NCBI GenBank assembly: GCA_963971305.1
Contig: OZ020303.1
Location: forward strand, 41,032,106 to 41,096,105
From: Arcuatula senhousia
Taxonomy: Eukaryota; Mollusca; Bivalvia; Mytilida; Mytilidae
Direction of reading: 5' to 3'
DNA: 64,000 nt
Below the pieces are notes generated by a model. It made no database searches. It was given only the letters and a program-made list of their open reading frames with translations, and had not been told where the DNA came from. Of this stretch, positions 62,801-64,000 are shown piece by piece (the first letter of the stretch is position 1; every line of letters starts with the position of its first letter). Made by a program: the position numbers and the translations under genes.

Positions 62801-63962
62801 TACAGAAAGCAGAAGCCTGGTATTTCATAATGGGCTAGCATTTTATCTTGTAGTACCATGATTATGGTGCTGTGGCATATCTAAAAATTTAAAACAGGGG
62901 GTGGGGTGGGGGCATACCATTGTTCCAAAAAATCTCAGTACTTCTTGTTTCATACATTTTTCTGTCAAATGGGAAGGATCTCCTAAATATAAAGCATGTC
63001 AGCTTCCTATATACCACTTATAGGAGTATCACTAGTGAGCATAAGCTCACATATTTTTTCATACCTTTGCTTCATGAAGAGGAGGGTATACAGGTTTACC
63101 TCTGTCTGTCCTTCCGTCCATCTGCAACATAACTTTGGTAACAGTTTTTCTAAGTAACTACATATCACAGTGACTTGAAATTTGGTATACTGCTTTAGTT
63201 TGAGGTTTTTTACTGCAAGTGTCAAAATTAGGTCTGTTGGACATGTACTTCCTGTTTACCAACTAAGTGAATTTTCAACATTACTAGTCAATTGTTAAAA
63301 CTTTTATTTAACATTTTTCTCAGCAATTACATATCACATTGACTTAACATTTGGTATTTTGCCACTTATAATTCATCACAGGAACGTGATATTTGGTTTA
63401 TGAATTCAGTATGAGGTCCTAATTATTGCTGGTTTTGAAATTTGGTTTGTCAGATATCAGCTTCCTGTTTACGGACATAGTGAATTTTCAGGGTAGCGGG
63501 GGTATACTGAGTGAGCAGTAGCTCACAGATTCCTTATTTGAGCTAACATTTTATCAATCTCTCTTAATTTTTGGCCAAATTACTCAAAGTGAAGAATCAT
63601 TGCTATAAAATGGTGAATGTCAGGCAACATGGGGGGCTGGAAAATTAATTTTGTAACAGTTTACTCAGCAACTACTCATCACAGCATCTCTATATTTGGT
63701 TTCCAGCATCAACATATGGTCCCACACCGTGGAAACTGACTTCAAGTCTGTGGCTCATCTACTTTCTGTGTAACGAAATCCACCAATTTTTACTCTTACA
63801 GATTTTCTACTAACTAGTGACAATAGGTTATCACAAGTTTTTGGCTCCCTGAATTGTATATGAATATTATTGTACTTGCAGGTGACTATGAACGACAGCT
63901 ACAGTTACCTGTTACACCTCTCTGTGATAGAAACTTAACAACAGTTGCTAAAATTCAAGCCG
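2658..63962 (+). CDS. PDE7A: cAMP-specific 3',5'-cyclic phosphodiesterase 7 (PDE7A-like), 12 coding exons, 3' end beyond window
   Basis: Spliced gene: 2658-2813, 21913-21973, 35167-35256, 48061-48203, 50336-50399, 51626-51721, 52679-52779, 57759-57890, 58575-58748, 59436-59501, 59902-59998, 63882-63962. All junctions are GT/AG and phases match (0,1,1,0,1,1,0,0,0,0,1,1), giving 420 codons plus one base. PDE7 hydrolyses cAMP to 5'-AMP in the cytosol and so damps PKA signalling. Visible in order: RRGAI (residues 33-37) and RRGGI (53-57), PKA pseudosubstrate-like as in mammalian PDE7A1; RRTSI (89-93), a PKA site consensus; a basic run (121-129); GNWDFDIF (157-164) opening the catalytic domain; YHNAVHAAD (216-224); HDLDHPG (257-263); LENHHWRS (286-293); [19 protein letters not shown] with Asp368; IQAG with the purine-contacting Gln. 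Mammalian PDE7A1 is about 480 residues, so about 60 C-terminal residues are missing off the right edge. PDE7A rather than PDE7B is chosen from the N-terminal repeats; the species may have a single PDE7. Confidence 0.95.
3010..4015. mobile_element. 1.0-kb non-autonomous DNA transposon with 26-bp TIRs
   Basis: Terminal inverted repeats at 3010-3035 and 3990-4015 agree at 24 of 26 bases and share the core TACCCAAATTGCAAC. Both ends begin or end with TA, which fits a TA target duplication (Tc1/mariner-like). The TIR core is repeated in direct orientation just inside the left end (3036-3053) and appears inverted near 3793. An open frame of 72 codons inside (3489-3707) has no recognisable transposase motif. 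Confidence 0.7.
4373..5581. repeat. dispersed repeat with terminal hairpin ATACCTGGCCAC/GTGGCGAGGTAT, two diverged copies
   Basis: A hairpin at 4375-4403 (12-bp arms, 11 matched, 5-base loop) is followed by a CTGTCTTGTCTGTCCGTCCG tract and a block with TTTTCAGGATGATCC (about 4573). The block recurs at about 5413 after a weak hairpin near 5258. The right end GTGGCGGGGTATAAT (5567-5581) is an inverted match to the left end. The middle (4800-5060) is another relative with CTGTCCATCCGTCTG. No coding capacity is visible. Confidence 0.55.
5690..6030. repeat. dispersed bivalve-type repeat fragment
   Basis: Shares successive words with 19640-20210 and 18888-18960: AACAGCCAACAGTCTTCAA, CTTTGACAAGGACTCCTGG, then a GGTTAAACTGGTTTTTTGGG block followed by a pyrimidine-rich end. 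Similar sequence is common in bivalve genomes as I recall. The element class is unknown to me. Confidence 0.45.
6622..6798. mobile_element. MITE-like element with G-rich and C-rich inner arms
   Basis: Ends with related inverted words (GATCCAG on the left, GATCCACCA on the right). Inside are a run of about 15 G (around 6680-6695), a G7 run and a C12 run. Resembles the element at 9424-9589. No clear target duplication. Confidence 0.45.
7981..8072. repeat. inverted-repeat pair around an AT-rich loop
   Basis: GAGTAACCAAAATATGA at 7981-7997 pairs with TCATATTTTGGTTGTTCACTC at 8052-8072, with a four-base bulge. Probably the core of a small foldback element; outer limits are not defined. Confidence 0.4.
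8868..9345. repeat. SINE-like dispersed repeat (copy 1)
   Basis: Contains GTCGCCCAGGCT, TTGTCGTAAGAGGCAACTAA, CATGTAAAAGACCCC and ends in GGGCGTAAAACACCAACTCA. The second half recurs in diverged form at 54645-54870. The terminal CGTAAAACACCAA word is typical of short bivalve interspersed elements. No A/B box could be assigned with confidence. Confidence 0.5.
9424..9589. mobile_element. 166-bp MITE with 8-bp target-site duplication (hAT-like)
   Basis: ATGTGGCA occurs immediately before (9416-9423) and after (9590-9597). Ends carry AGGCGGATCCAG and CTGGATCCGCCT, a perfect 12-bp inverted repeat, with CAG at the outer left end. The 8-bp duplication and CAG(A)GG terminus fit hAT-type non-autonomous elements. 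The interior is G-rich then C-rich with no coding potential. Confidence 0.7.
10958..11903. mobile_element. 946-bp TIR element with internal GGGATCCC repeats
   Basis: Perfect 13-bp terminal inverted repeat CCCCATAGAAAAT / ATTTTCTATGGGG at 10958-10970 and 11891-11903. The subterminal parts also pair (GAGATCACACCAAA against TTTGGTGTGATC). The interior is full of GGGATCCCA and GTGGGAT words, with a 22-bp tandem array at 11755-11829. No transposase frame. The target duplication is not clear. Confidence 0.65.
11755..11829. repeat. 22-bp tandem repeat, about 3.4 copies
   Basis: Units start at 11755, 11777, 11799 and 11821. Each starts with the palindrome GGGATCCC and continues AGTGGGAAATAGAT, with one substitution in unit 3. 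Lies inside the TIR element 10958-11903. Confidence 0.85.
13119..13232 (+). CDS. PDE7A: candidate alternative first coding exon of PDE7 (38 codons)
   Basis: An ATG-ATG pair at 13119-13124 opens a frame that runs, with no stop, to a consensus donor GTGAGT at 13233. The donor is phase 0, which fits PDE7 exon 2 exactly. An in-frame TAA at 13086-13088 lies upstream. The predicted peptide (starting [10 protein letters not shown], ending YHETEEEL) is not low-complexity. Mammalian PDE7A has isoforms with different first exons spliced to the exon that starts RRGAISYD, so the layout is expected, though I do not recognise the peptide. The isoform would keep only the second RRGGI motif. Chance occurrence of a 38-codon open stretch remains possible. 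Confidence 0.5.
13868..14336. repeat. degraded tandem repeat, period about 125-156 bp
   Basis: The word TTGACCTACATT or a close variant recurs at 13868, 14024, 14165 and 14290, followed by a GCATGAATGACT-like stretch. The last unit is followed by a 22-bp duplication (GACCTACATTAATTGGTTAA) ending near 14336. Confidence 0.6.
14780..15330. repeat. dispersed repeat, relative of 24982-25640
   Basis: Starts with TTTTATGCCCC...CATGTTGGGG and continues with two imperfect internal units. Each carries TTCTCAGAAACC, GATTTGAAACTT and GGTTCAGTATGACAAACT. The copy in intron 2 has the same order. The tail (15180-15330) resembles the Helentron-like family (GAGTTGAACCTGTCGA...GGAGTTATGAC). Confidence 0.55.
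15497..15528. repeat. perfect 15-bp hairpin with 2-base loop
   Basis: AAAGTAAGGTCACCC at 15497-15511 is followed, after GA, by its exact complement at 15514-15528. The flanks also pair weakly (TTTCCC against GGGGAAA; TGTGTGACC against GGTCACATA), so this is likely the centre of a foldback element. Confidence 0.7.
18455..18797. mobile_element. TAAGGCCAATAT-type MITE, copy 1 (interrupted)
   Basis: Same order of words as 21528-21764 and 36046-36282: GGCCAATATAAAAAA at the left, CATCCCCTCCCACCC, then AGAAATTTGGATGAGAATC and TAGGAATTATTT at the right. A 109-bp foldback is inserted in it at 18501-18609. The right terminus is degraded. Confidence 0.55.
18501..18609. mobile_element. 109-bp foldback MITE nested in another MITE, 7-bp target duplication
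   Basis: Two arms of about 50 bases pair around the short loop CAGTG (18551-18555): ACAGGCTTGTGTACAG on the left against TTGCACACAAGCC and CCTGTG on the right. CCCACCC flanks both sides (18494-18500 and 18610-18616). The related uninterrupted element at 36046-36282 reads CTCCCACCCTG at this point with a single CCCACCC, giving an empty-site comparison. Confidence 0.7.
19640..20210. repeat. dispersed bivalve-type repeat with embedded foldback
   Basis: Relative of 5690-6030 (CTTTCTGGACATGGAAAAC, GGCTTTGATAACAATTCCTGG, then GATTAAACTACC...TTTTTTGGGACCCAAC). Positions about 19905-20118 form a foldback: TACTGTGGTTTCAT with GTATCAATTTTCA on the left, against TGAAAATTGGTACC and AATGAATCCACA on the right. 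The foldback resembles 45930-46152. Confidence 0.5.
21528..21764. mobile_element. TAAGGCCAATAT-type MITE, copy 2 (237 bp)
   Basis: Left end TAGGCCAATATAAAAAA, right end TTATTATGGCCTTA, an imperfect inverted repeat. Exactly the same length as copy 3 (36046-36282). Ends about 150 bp before PDE7 exon 2. Confidence 0.6.
21913..21973 (+). CDS. PDE7A: PDE7 coding exon 2 (second pseudosubstrate motif)
   Basis: Acceptor TTTTTTTGTAG ends at 21912; donor GTAAGT at 21974, phase 1. Encodes residues 53-72 plus one base: [20 protein letters not shown]. It is very close to the corresponding mammalian PDE7A segment (RRGAISYD...YIRMLG). The P0 position is Gly here instead of Ala, still not phosphorylatable. 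The Ser two residues on is retained. Confidence 0.92.
22186..22330. repeat. SINE 3' body fragment
   Basis: CAACTGTATGTGATTAGGTT, GTTACCGGCCCAAGGTCGGT and TTTCCTCCACCAATAAAACT follow in the order seen at 61593-61720, and the end has AATAAACACCAACGCAAAC. No tRNA-like head is present here. Confidence 0.55.
23340..24100 (-). pseudogene. degenerate LINE ORF2 3' fragment on the minus strand
   Basis: An open frame at 23749-23489 (minus) encodes a peptide with [20 protein letters not shown] followed by an Asn/Lys-rich tail. This has the layout of the end of a LINE ORF2 protein, where a zinc-knuckle (FHxxLxC) is followed by a basic helical tail; compare 44950-45170 in the LINE of intron 3. Frames further upstream are broken. 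The + strand start of the block (AATCAATAAAATTTATTGTC) would be its AT-rich 3' end. Confidence 0.45.
24306..24534. mobile_element. 229-bp palindromic MITE
   Basis: Ends CACAGGA and TCCTGTG are perfect inverted repeats. Next inward, ATTGCGACATATG pairs with CATAAGTCGCAAT. The interior repeats AACATATGTTT and ACATAATG words, so it could fold over most of its length. No clear target duplication. Confidence 0.6.
24622..24899. mobile_element. hAT-like MITE of the CCTTGAATTT family, copy 1
   Basis: Termini CAGGGTTCCCAC and GTGGGAACCCCG are inverted repeats (11 of 12). ATATAC directly abuts both sides (24616-24621, 24900-24905). The interior repeats TCCTTGAATTT and CCTTGAAAA. About 90 percent identical by eye to 28592-28863. 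Confidence 0.65.
24982..25640. repeat. dispersed repeat, relative of 14780-15330
   Basis: Starts TTTTATGCCCCATGACGACA with a downstream GGGG. It then has three or four imperfect units, each with TTTCTCAGAAACC, GATTTGAAATT(T/G)G, GGTTCA(G/A)TATGACAA and CACTTCCTGTTT. No coding capacity. Confidence 0.55.
26878..28133. mobile_element. Helentron-like (HINE/pearl-type) element, copy A, 5' truncated
   Basis: Six copies of a unit containing AAGTTGTCAGATGACCCC start at 27157, 27322, 27478, 27634, 27771 and 27927, with a basic spacing of 156 bp. The 3' end holds GACCAGGTGAGCTATT, then a stem AGGCTCC-TT-GGAGCCT (28112-28127) and ends CTTGTT. Central tandem repeats, subterminal inverted sequence and a 3' hairpin are features of non-autonomous Helentrons such as oyster pearl elements. 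The assignment is inferred from structure only. Confidence 0.55.
28592..28863. mobile_element. hAT-like MITE of the CCTTGAATTT family, copy 2
   Basis: Ends CAGGGTTGCTAAC and GTGGAAACCCTG; the same interior as 24622-24899 in the same orientation, including TTTTTGCGGACT and AATCCTTGAAAATG. AGGAT lies near both ends but does not abut the right terminus. Confidence 0.6.
31543..31694. mobile_element. 152-bp GGATCC-type MITE with 5-bp target duplication
   Basis: Ends CAGGCGCAGATTCAGG and CCTGGATCCACGCCTG match as inverted repeats at 13 of 16 bases. ATTAA flanks both sides (31538-31542, 31695-31699). Related to 9424-9589. Confidence 0.6.
31769..32738. mobile_element. Helentron-like element, copy C, with tandem expansion
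   Basis: Begins AGCTTACCTGACC with a diverged GTGAGCT arm (5' hairpin) and CCATCACTTGGC as in copy B. It holds a 62-bp tandem array (31909-32154). One 3'-end-like block lies at about 32305-32343 (ACCAGGCGAG...GAGCCTCTTA). A second partial run ends at 32738 (CTTCTGGGAGCCTCT). Probably two overlapping or nested copies. Confidence 0.5.
31909..32154. repeat. 62-bp tandem repeat, four copies
   Basis: Units begin GAAACTTTGCAGACATCC at 31909, 31971, 32033 and 32095, each ending GTGCGCTG. Only a few substitutions separate them, so the expansion is recent. Equivalent sequence occurs once in copy A (26938-26998). Confidence 0.9.
34585..34836. mobile_element. Helentron-like element, copy D, 3' truncated
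   Basis: Starts TAGCTCAGTCGACAG with GATGTGAGCTATTGCCATC, then a GTCTG-rich tract and CGCTTTGAAACTTTACACAC. It follows the order of copies A-C and stops before the tandem core. Confidence 0.5.
35167..35256 (+). CDS. PDE7A: PDE7 coding exon 3 (PKA-consensus site)
   Basis: Acceptor TTTTACAG to 35166, donor GTAAGT at 35257, phase 1 on both sides. Completes Gly73 and encodes [20 protein letters not shown] and on to LLD. The GDVR start matches mammalian PDE7A. Arg-Arg-Thr-Ser-Ile (89-93) fits the PKA phosphorylation consensus; mammalian PDE7A has an RRGS motif in the equivalent region. Confidence 0.85.
35860..36006. mobile_element. 147-bp MITE with about 19-bp TIRs
   Basis: AGGGCGCTTTCCATTATGC at the left and GCATAATGGAAAGCAACCCT at the right are inverted repeats with a single small indel or mismatch region. 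The interior also pairs (ACCAGTT against AACCGGT). It ends 39 bp before the next MITE. Confidence 0.65.
36046..36282. mobile_element. TAAGGCCAATAT-type MITE, copy 3 (237 bp)
   Basis: Left end TAAGCCAATATG, right end ATTATTGTGGCCTTA. Retains the uninterrupted CTCCCACCCTG that serves as the empty site for the insertion at 18501-18609. Confidence 0.6.
36425..36965. repeat. hairpin-led dispersed repeat with 180-bp tandem units
   Basis: Begins with CTCGTCTGCGAAGCAGAGC (short GCTCTGC-type hairpin), then a GGCGT-rich tract. Units starting AAGGTTTT(A/G)TGAGCACC lie at 36510 and 36690, and a third (CAAGTTCTATAAACACC) at 36870, so the period is 180 bp. Each has ATCTCAAGAACTATA and TTTTGACCTTGA. Confidence 0.65.
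40372..41397 (+). CDS. LINE ORF1 protein (L1-like RNA-binding chaperone), 341 aa
   Basis: The frame is open from 40252, but the first ATG is 40372 ([10 protein letters not shown]). In order: a Ser/Thr-rich start; a predicted coiled coil (about residues 30-130 with regular Leu/Ile/Met spacing); an RRM-like segment starting KNNLVFSGI and including [16 protein letters not shown]; a C-terminal domain with [20 protein letters not shown] and [10 protein letters not shown]; then a basic Pro-rich tail. This is the layout of L1 ORF1p (coiled coil, RRM, CTD), which binds the element RNA and acts as a nucleic-acid chaperone. The reading frame is intact. ORF2 opens 21 bases after the stop. Confidence 0.85.
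   Translation: MSTKSTSQVLSENRNVIEAPNENSLLNLILEMVTKIEGRMESMESNFGKRLDEMRQDFLSVSARVRTLEEKTSDMHNRITECEGGCQGLSNLFDDLNTRIQKNTRNTIHQDIRIKDLEERPIVQPVIQPVTENETICNLKSQLSELQDKVLDLQCRSMKNNLVFSGIAHTPNENTENKLRGFLNQLLGISHFIEFGNVHRFGRRGRNNARPIVARFIYHKDLELVLQSAYRLRGTPFGISEQFPTEVVNQRKKLFPVLKEARREERDAVLVRDKLYIDGELYTPPAENVPLQRSPRAKFTPEIIAERERGNTPEKFRTPVNPKKRQRQGSSPPTDIPEVIT
41419..43635 (+). pseudogene. LINE ORF2 part 1: endonuclease and N-terminal reverse transcriptase
   Basis: Open from 41419; the first ATG is 41512. An APE-type endonuclease spans about residues 108-385, with [38 protein letters not shown] and FSDVHCPLS giving the expected Asn, Glu, Asp/Asn, Asp and His residues. The reverse transcriptase starts with [31 protein letters not shown] and NQSGFRQG. 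The frame ends at TGA 43633-43635, directly before an A-rich run; RT motif A continues in another frame (43689-45176). One missing base near 43633 explains the break. A homopolymer sequencing error is an alternative to a real mutation. Confidence 0.85.
43638..45176 (+). pseudogene. LINE ORF2 part 2: reverse transcriptase catalytic core and C-terminal zinc knuckle
   Basis: The second frame runs from the A-rich tract to TAA 45174-45176. RT motif A is [12 protein letters not shown], motif [14 protein letters not shown], motif [11 protein letters not shown], then [14 protein letters not shown] and a [12 protein letters not shown] thumb-like motif. [10 protein letters not shown] is typical of LINE ORF2. 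The C-terminus has C-x2-C-x8-H-x4-C ([18 protein letters not shown]). All key catalytic residues are present, so the frameshift at about 43633 is the only visible lesion. Together the two parts span roughly 1250 residues. Confidence 0.85.
45930..46152. mobile_element. foldback MITE, relative of 19905-20118
   Basis: Left: GTGGTTTCATTATTCTTTGT, then TGGTATCAATTTTCATCAG. Right: CACGAAAAATTGGTAACCAC and AATGAATCCACAGTA. The ends pair (GTGGtTTCATT against AATGAATCCAC). No coding potential. Confidence 0.5.
47433..47600. mobile_element. 168-bp foldback MITE with about 50-bp arms
   Basis: Left arm AGGTACTTACAC..TTCTTGGAAA..GATCTTTCAC..GTGATAGAA pairs with right arm TTCTATCACTTGTGAAAGATC..TTTCCAAGAAC..GTAAGAACCT. 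A fragment of the same family is at 60187-60260. Confidence 0.65.
48061..48203 (+). CDS. PDE7A: PDE7 coding exon 4 (basic linker)
   Basis: Acceptor TTATTTTCAG to 48060, donor GTATAT at 48204, phase 1 in and phase 0 out. Encodes residues 103-150. [15 protein letters not shown] aligns roughly with RRLLSFQRYLRSSRFFRG of mammalian PDE7A but is more basic. [11 protein letters not shown] aligns with LDDDYNGQAK. The end leads straight into the catalytic-domain exon. Confidence 0.85.
48204..50335 (+). other. PDE7 intron 4 (2.1 kb)
   Basis: Holds an inverted fragment of the TAAGGCCAATAT MITE family at about 48286-48375 (AATAATTCCTAGATTCTCAACC then TATATTGGTC) and a MITE at 49468-49654. The rest is plain AT-rich sequence. 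Confidence 0.8.
49468..49654. mobile_element. 187-bp MITE with AGGTCGCAGGTCG repeats and 7-bp target duplication
   Basis: CAATTTT flanks both sides (49461-49467, 49655-49661). Ends GGGGCTCCCTCAGG and CCTGGGGGAGCCA are inverted repeats with minor mismatch. The interior repeats CAGGTCGCAAGGTCGC-like words five or six times. Confidence 0.65.
50336..50399 (+). CDS. PDE7A: PDE7 coding exon 5 (start of catalytic domain)
   Basis: Acceptor TTTTTACAG to 50335, donor GTAAGT at 50400, phase 1 out. Encodes [20 protein letters not shown] plus CG; mammalian PDE7A reads VGNWNFDIF...LTNG here. Confidence 0.93.
50400..51625 (+). other. PDE7 intron 5 (1.2 kb)
   Basis: GTAAGT donor, TTTCATTTCAG acceptor. AT-rich; nothing recognisable beyond a TACATG-rich patch near 50480. 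Confidence 0.8.
51626..51721 (+). CDS. PDE7A: PDE7 coding exon 6
   Basis: Phase 1 in and out, donor GTAAGT at 51722. Encodes [20 protein letters not shown] and [11 protein letters not shown]. It corresponds to the helical segment before the metal site in class I PDEs (mammalian [22 protein letters not shown]). Confidence 0.92.
51722..52678 (+). other. PDE7 intron 6 (1.0 kb)
   Basis: Carries a short GGATCC-type MITE fragment at about 52008-52060 (CAGAGACGGTTCCAGAGG, then AGAGGGGGG). Otherwise unremarkable. Acceptor TTTGTTTTTAG. Confidence 0.75.
52679..52779 (+). CDS. PDE7A: PDE7 coding exon 7 (HNxxH metal and acid-base motif)
   Basis: Phase 1 in, phase 0 out; donor GTAATG at 52780. Encodes [20 protein letters not shown] and [13 protein letters not shown]. 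His217 is the expected general acid and His221 the first metal ligand of the class I PDE HNxxH motif. Nearly identical to mammalian PDE7A. Confidence 0.95.
52944..53155. repeat. dispersed repeat family shared by introns 7, 8 and 11 (copy 1)
   Basis: Shares TTCTCAGCAACTACT, CACAGC/ACAGCCACTT, TTCAGGTCTGTC(G/A)CTCACC and CTACTTCCT...TTTTTGACTTTGGCAGA with 58128-58305 and 63612-63800, all in the same orientation. Confidence 0.6.
53592..53790. repeat. TATACCCC-hairpin dispersed repeat fragment
   Basis: Opens TTATACCCCCTGC..GCGGGGGGATCTATA (imperfect hairpin), then CATGTCTGTCCACATATCTC and a GTGCAACTCCTCCTTAAA block. Truncated. Confidence 0.5.
54645..54870. repeat. SINE-like dispersed repeat (copy 2, diverged)
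   Basis: GATGCACTTAAAAAGACCCC, then ATCATCCCTTTCATGTTCAT and a TTGCTATGGTGTATTACACC end follow the order of 9100-9340. Confidence 0.45.
56491..57493. mobile_element. Helentron-like (HINE/pearl-type) element, copy B, apparently complete
   Basis: 5' hairpin AGCTCACCTGGCC-ATA-GGCCATGTGAGCT (56491-56519, 12 of 13 paired), then a CGTCGTCGTCGTCGTTAAC tract. Four units with AAGTTGTCAGATGACCCC start at 56821, 56986, 57142 and 57298 (period 156 after the first). Near the 3' end ACCAGGTGAGC is the inverse of the left AGCTCACCTGG. A stem AGGCTCC-TG-GGAGCCT (57472-57487) is followed by CTTGTT. The same 3' terminus is found in copy A. No Rep/helicase coding sequence, so non-autonomous. Confidence 0.6.
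57759..57890 (+). CDS. PDE7A: PDE7 coding exon 8 (HDLDHPG metal motif)
   Basis: Phase 0 both sides; donor GTAGGT at 57891. Encodes residues 238-281. [19 protein letters not shown] contains the metal ligands His257-Asp258 of the HDxDHPG signature, and ends NHLAALYK. Mammalian PDE7 has Thr in place of Gly256. Confidence 0.95.
57891..58574 (+). other. PDE7 intron 8 (0.7 kb)
   Basis: Contains a repeat copy at 58128-58305; acceptor TATATTTTCAG. The remainder is unremarkable. Confidence 0.8.
58128..58305. repeat. dispersed repeat family shared by introns 7, 8 and 11 (copy 2)
   Basis: GTAAATGTCAGGTGGGTGGC, CAGCAACTACTTATCACAG, TTTCAGGTCTGTCACTCACC and TTTTTGACTTTGACAGATTT parallel the copies at 52944 and 63612. 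Confidence 0.6.
58575..58748 (+). CDS. PDE7A: PDE7 coding exon 9
   Basis: Phase 0 both sides, 58 codons; donor GTATAA at 58749. [20 protein letters not shown], then [25 protein letters not shown] and ILATD are conserved in all class I PDEs. The Asp of ILATDITRQ lies near the metal-bound water and substrate pocket in known structures. Confidence 0.95.
58749..59435 (+). other. PDE7 intron 9 (0.7 kb)
   Basis: AT-rich, acceptor TCTTTTCTTTCAG; no repeat recognised. Confidence 0.8.
59436..59501 (+). CDS. PDE7A: PDE7 coding exon 10
   Basis: 22 codons, phase 0 both sides, donor GTAAGT at 59502. [20 protein letters not shown] then LQ; mammalian PDE7A reads SHLDRGDL...HRHLVLQ. Confidence 0.92.
59502..59901 (+). 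other. PDE7 intron 10 (0.4 kb)
   Basis: Consensus GTAAGT donor; acceptor TGTTTTTAG. Nothing else seen. Confidence 0.8.
59902..59998 (+). CDS. PDE7A: PDE7 coding exon 11 (third-helix Asp metal ligand)
   Basis: Phase 0 in, phase 1 out; donor GTGAGT at 59999. [20 protein letters not shown] then [12 protein letters not shown]. Asp368 in KCADICNP is the metal ligand conserved in class I PDEs. Confidence 0.95.
60287..60376. repeat. CACGTGAA/TTCACGTG palindromic cluster
   Basis: TTCACGTGAATTTCATG (60299-60315), TTTAACGTGAAATTC and CATGTGAATTTCACGTGAA (60358-60376) form direct and inverted repeats of the same word. Two CACGTG E-box-like palindromes are included, most likely by chance of the repeat word. 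Confidence 0.55.
61490..61760 (+). repeat. tRNA-derived SINE
   Basis: The head reads GGGGTCTGAGTGGCAGAGAG then GTCTAAGGAG, resembling the D-arm/A-box side of a Leu/Ser-type tRNA (GTGGCCGAGTGGTCTAAGG). The body GTAATTAGGTTTGCCAGTTA and TTTCCTCCACCATTAACAC is shared with 22186-22330. Ends in a T/A-rich tail. RNA polymerase III origin is inferred from the head. Confidence 0.6.
61891..62380. repeat. dispersed repeat, copy 1 of a pair in intron 11
   Basis: Internal units with CTTGAAATTTGGTAT or CTTAAAATTTGGTGT, CAGTATGAGGT and ACTTCCTGTT. Ends GGGGTATACTTAGTGAGTAG and CGCACAGATTCTTT, matching the end of 63034-63532. Confidence 0.6.
63034..63532. repeat. dispersed repeat, copy 2 of a pair in intron 11
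   Basis: Begins AGTGAGCATAAGCTCAC, then CTCTGTCTGTCCTTCCGTCC; two internal units with CTTGAAATTTGGTATAC and CAATTGTTAAAAC. Ends GGGGTATACTGAGTGAGCAG and TAGCTCACAGATTCC. Both ends carry GAGC..GCTC hairpins. Confidence 0.6.
63612..63800. repeat. dispersed repeat family shared by introns 7, 8 and 11 (copy 3)
   Basis: GGTGAATGTCAGGCAACATG, TACTCAGCAACTACTCATC, CTTCAAGTCTGTGGCTCATC and TTTTTACTCTTACAGATTTT, in the same order as 52944 and 58128. Ends about 80 bp before exon 12. Confidence 0.6.
63882..63962 (+). CDS. PDE7A: PDE7 coding exon 12 (purine-binding Gln; last exon in window)
   Basis: Acceptor TACTTGCAG to 63881, donor GTAGGT at 63963, phase 1 both sides. Completes Gly394 and encodes [20 protein letters not shown] and VAKIQA plus G. 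The Gln in IQAG (CAA at 63956-63958) matches the invariant glutamine that binds the purine in class I PDEs (IQIGF in mammalian PDE7A). The next exon, beyond 64000, should start with the Phe-containing helix and the C-terminus. Confidence 0.93.
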
Positions 63963-64000
63963 GTAGGTCTAGTAACATCAAATGGTTAGCCAGCTATTGT
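63963..64000 (+). other. start of PDE7 intron 12
   Basis: Donor GTAGGT; only 38 bases are in the window. Confidence 0.8.

Larger units (their letters stand above)
59999..63881 (+). other. PDE7 intron 11 (3.9 kb)
   Basis: Holds a foldback-MITE fragment (60187-60260), CACGTGAA-rich palindromes (60287-60376), a SINE (61490-61760), two related repeats (61891-62380, 63034-63532) and a third copy of the intron 7/8 family (63612-63800). Nothing recognisable in about 60400-61480 and 62400-63030. Confidence 0.8.

Overview
The window is AT-rich animal nuclear DNA. It has long introns with GT/AG splice sites and dense short dispersed repeats. Many copies of the palindromic words TACATGTA and ACATGTAC, and repeat families with CTGTCCGTCCGTC tracts, suggest a bivalve mollusc, probably a pteriomorph such as a mussel, oyster or pearl oyster. 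The species cannot be fixed from this sequence.

One host gene runs through almost the whole window on the + strand: a cAMP-specific 3',5'-cyclic phosphodiesterase of family 7, most like PDE7A. Twelve coding exons (2658-63962) join in frame into 420 codons plus one base. They encode an N-terminus with two RRG(A/G)I protein-kinase-A pseudosubstrate-like motifs, a basic linker, and most of the catalytic domain: the HNxxH metal and acid-base motif, HDLDHPG, the third-helix Asp and the purine-binding Gln. The last roughly 60 residues lie beyond the right edge. A second in-frame start exon (13119-13232) ends in a phase-0 donor that fits the same exon 2. It looks like an alternative first exon, as in vertebrate PDE7A isoforms.

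Layout: 1-2549 is upstream or 5'-UTR sequence. 2550-2665 holds two upstream ORFs. 2658-2813 is exon 1. Introns 1-3 (19.1, 13.2 and 12.8 kb) separate the N-terminal exons. From 48 kb onward nine exons of the linker and catalytic domain are more closely spaced. Intron 3 carries a nearly intact LINE retrotransposon (about 39.99-45.34 kb, sense orientation) with an L1-like ORF1 and an endonuclease/reverse-transcriptase ORF2 broken by one frameshift.

The rest of the introns is mostly repeats. There are TIR and foldback MITEs, several with target-site duplications; two long Helentron-like elements with 156-bp internal repeats; tRNA-derived SINE-like copies; tandem arrays of 22, 62 and 180 bp; and a degenerate minus-strand LINE fragment. 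I see no tRNA, rRNA, CRISPR array or prokaryotic feature. No wholly new biological system is evident. The most interesting points are the PKA-linked N-terminus of the PDE7 gene with its alternative start and overlapping uORF, and the shared design of several repeat families.
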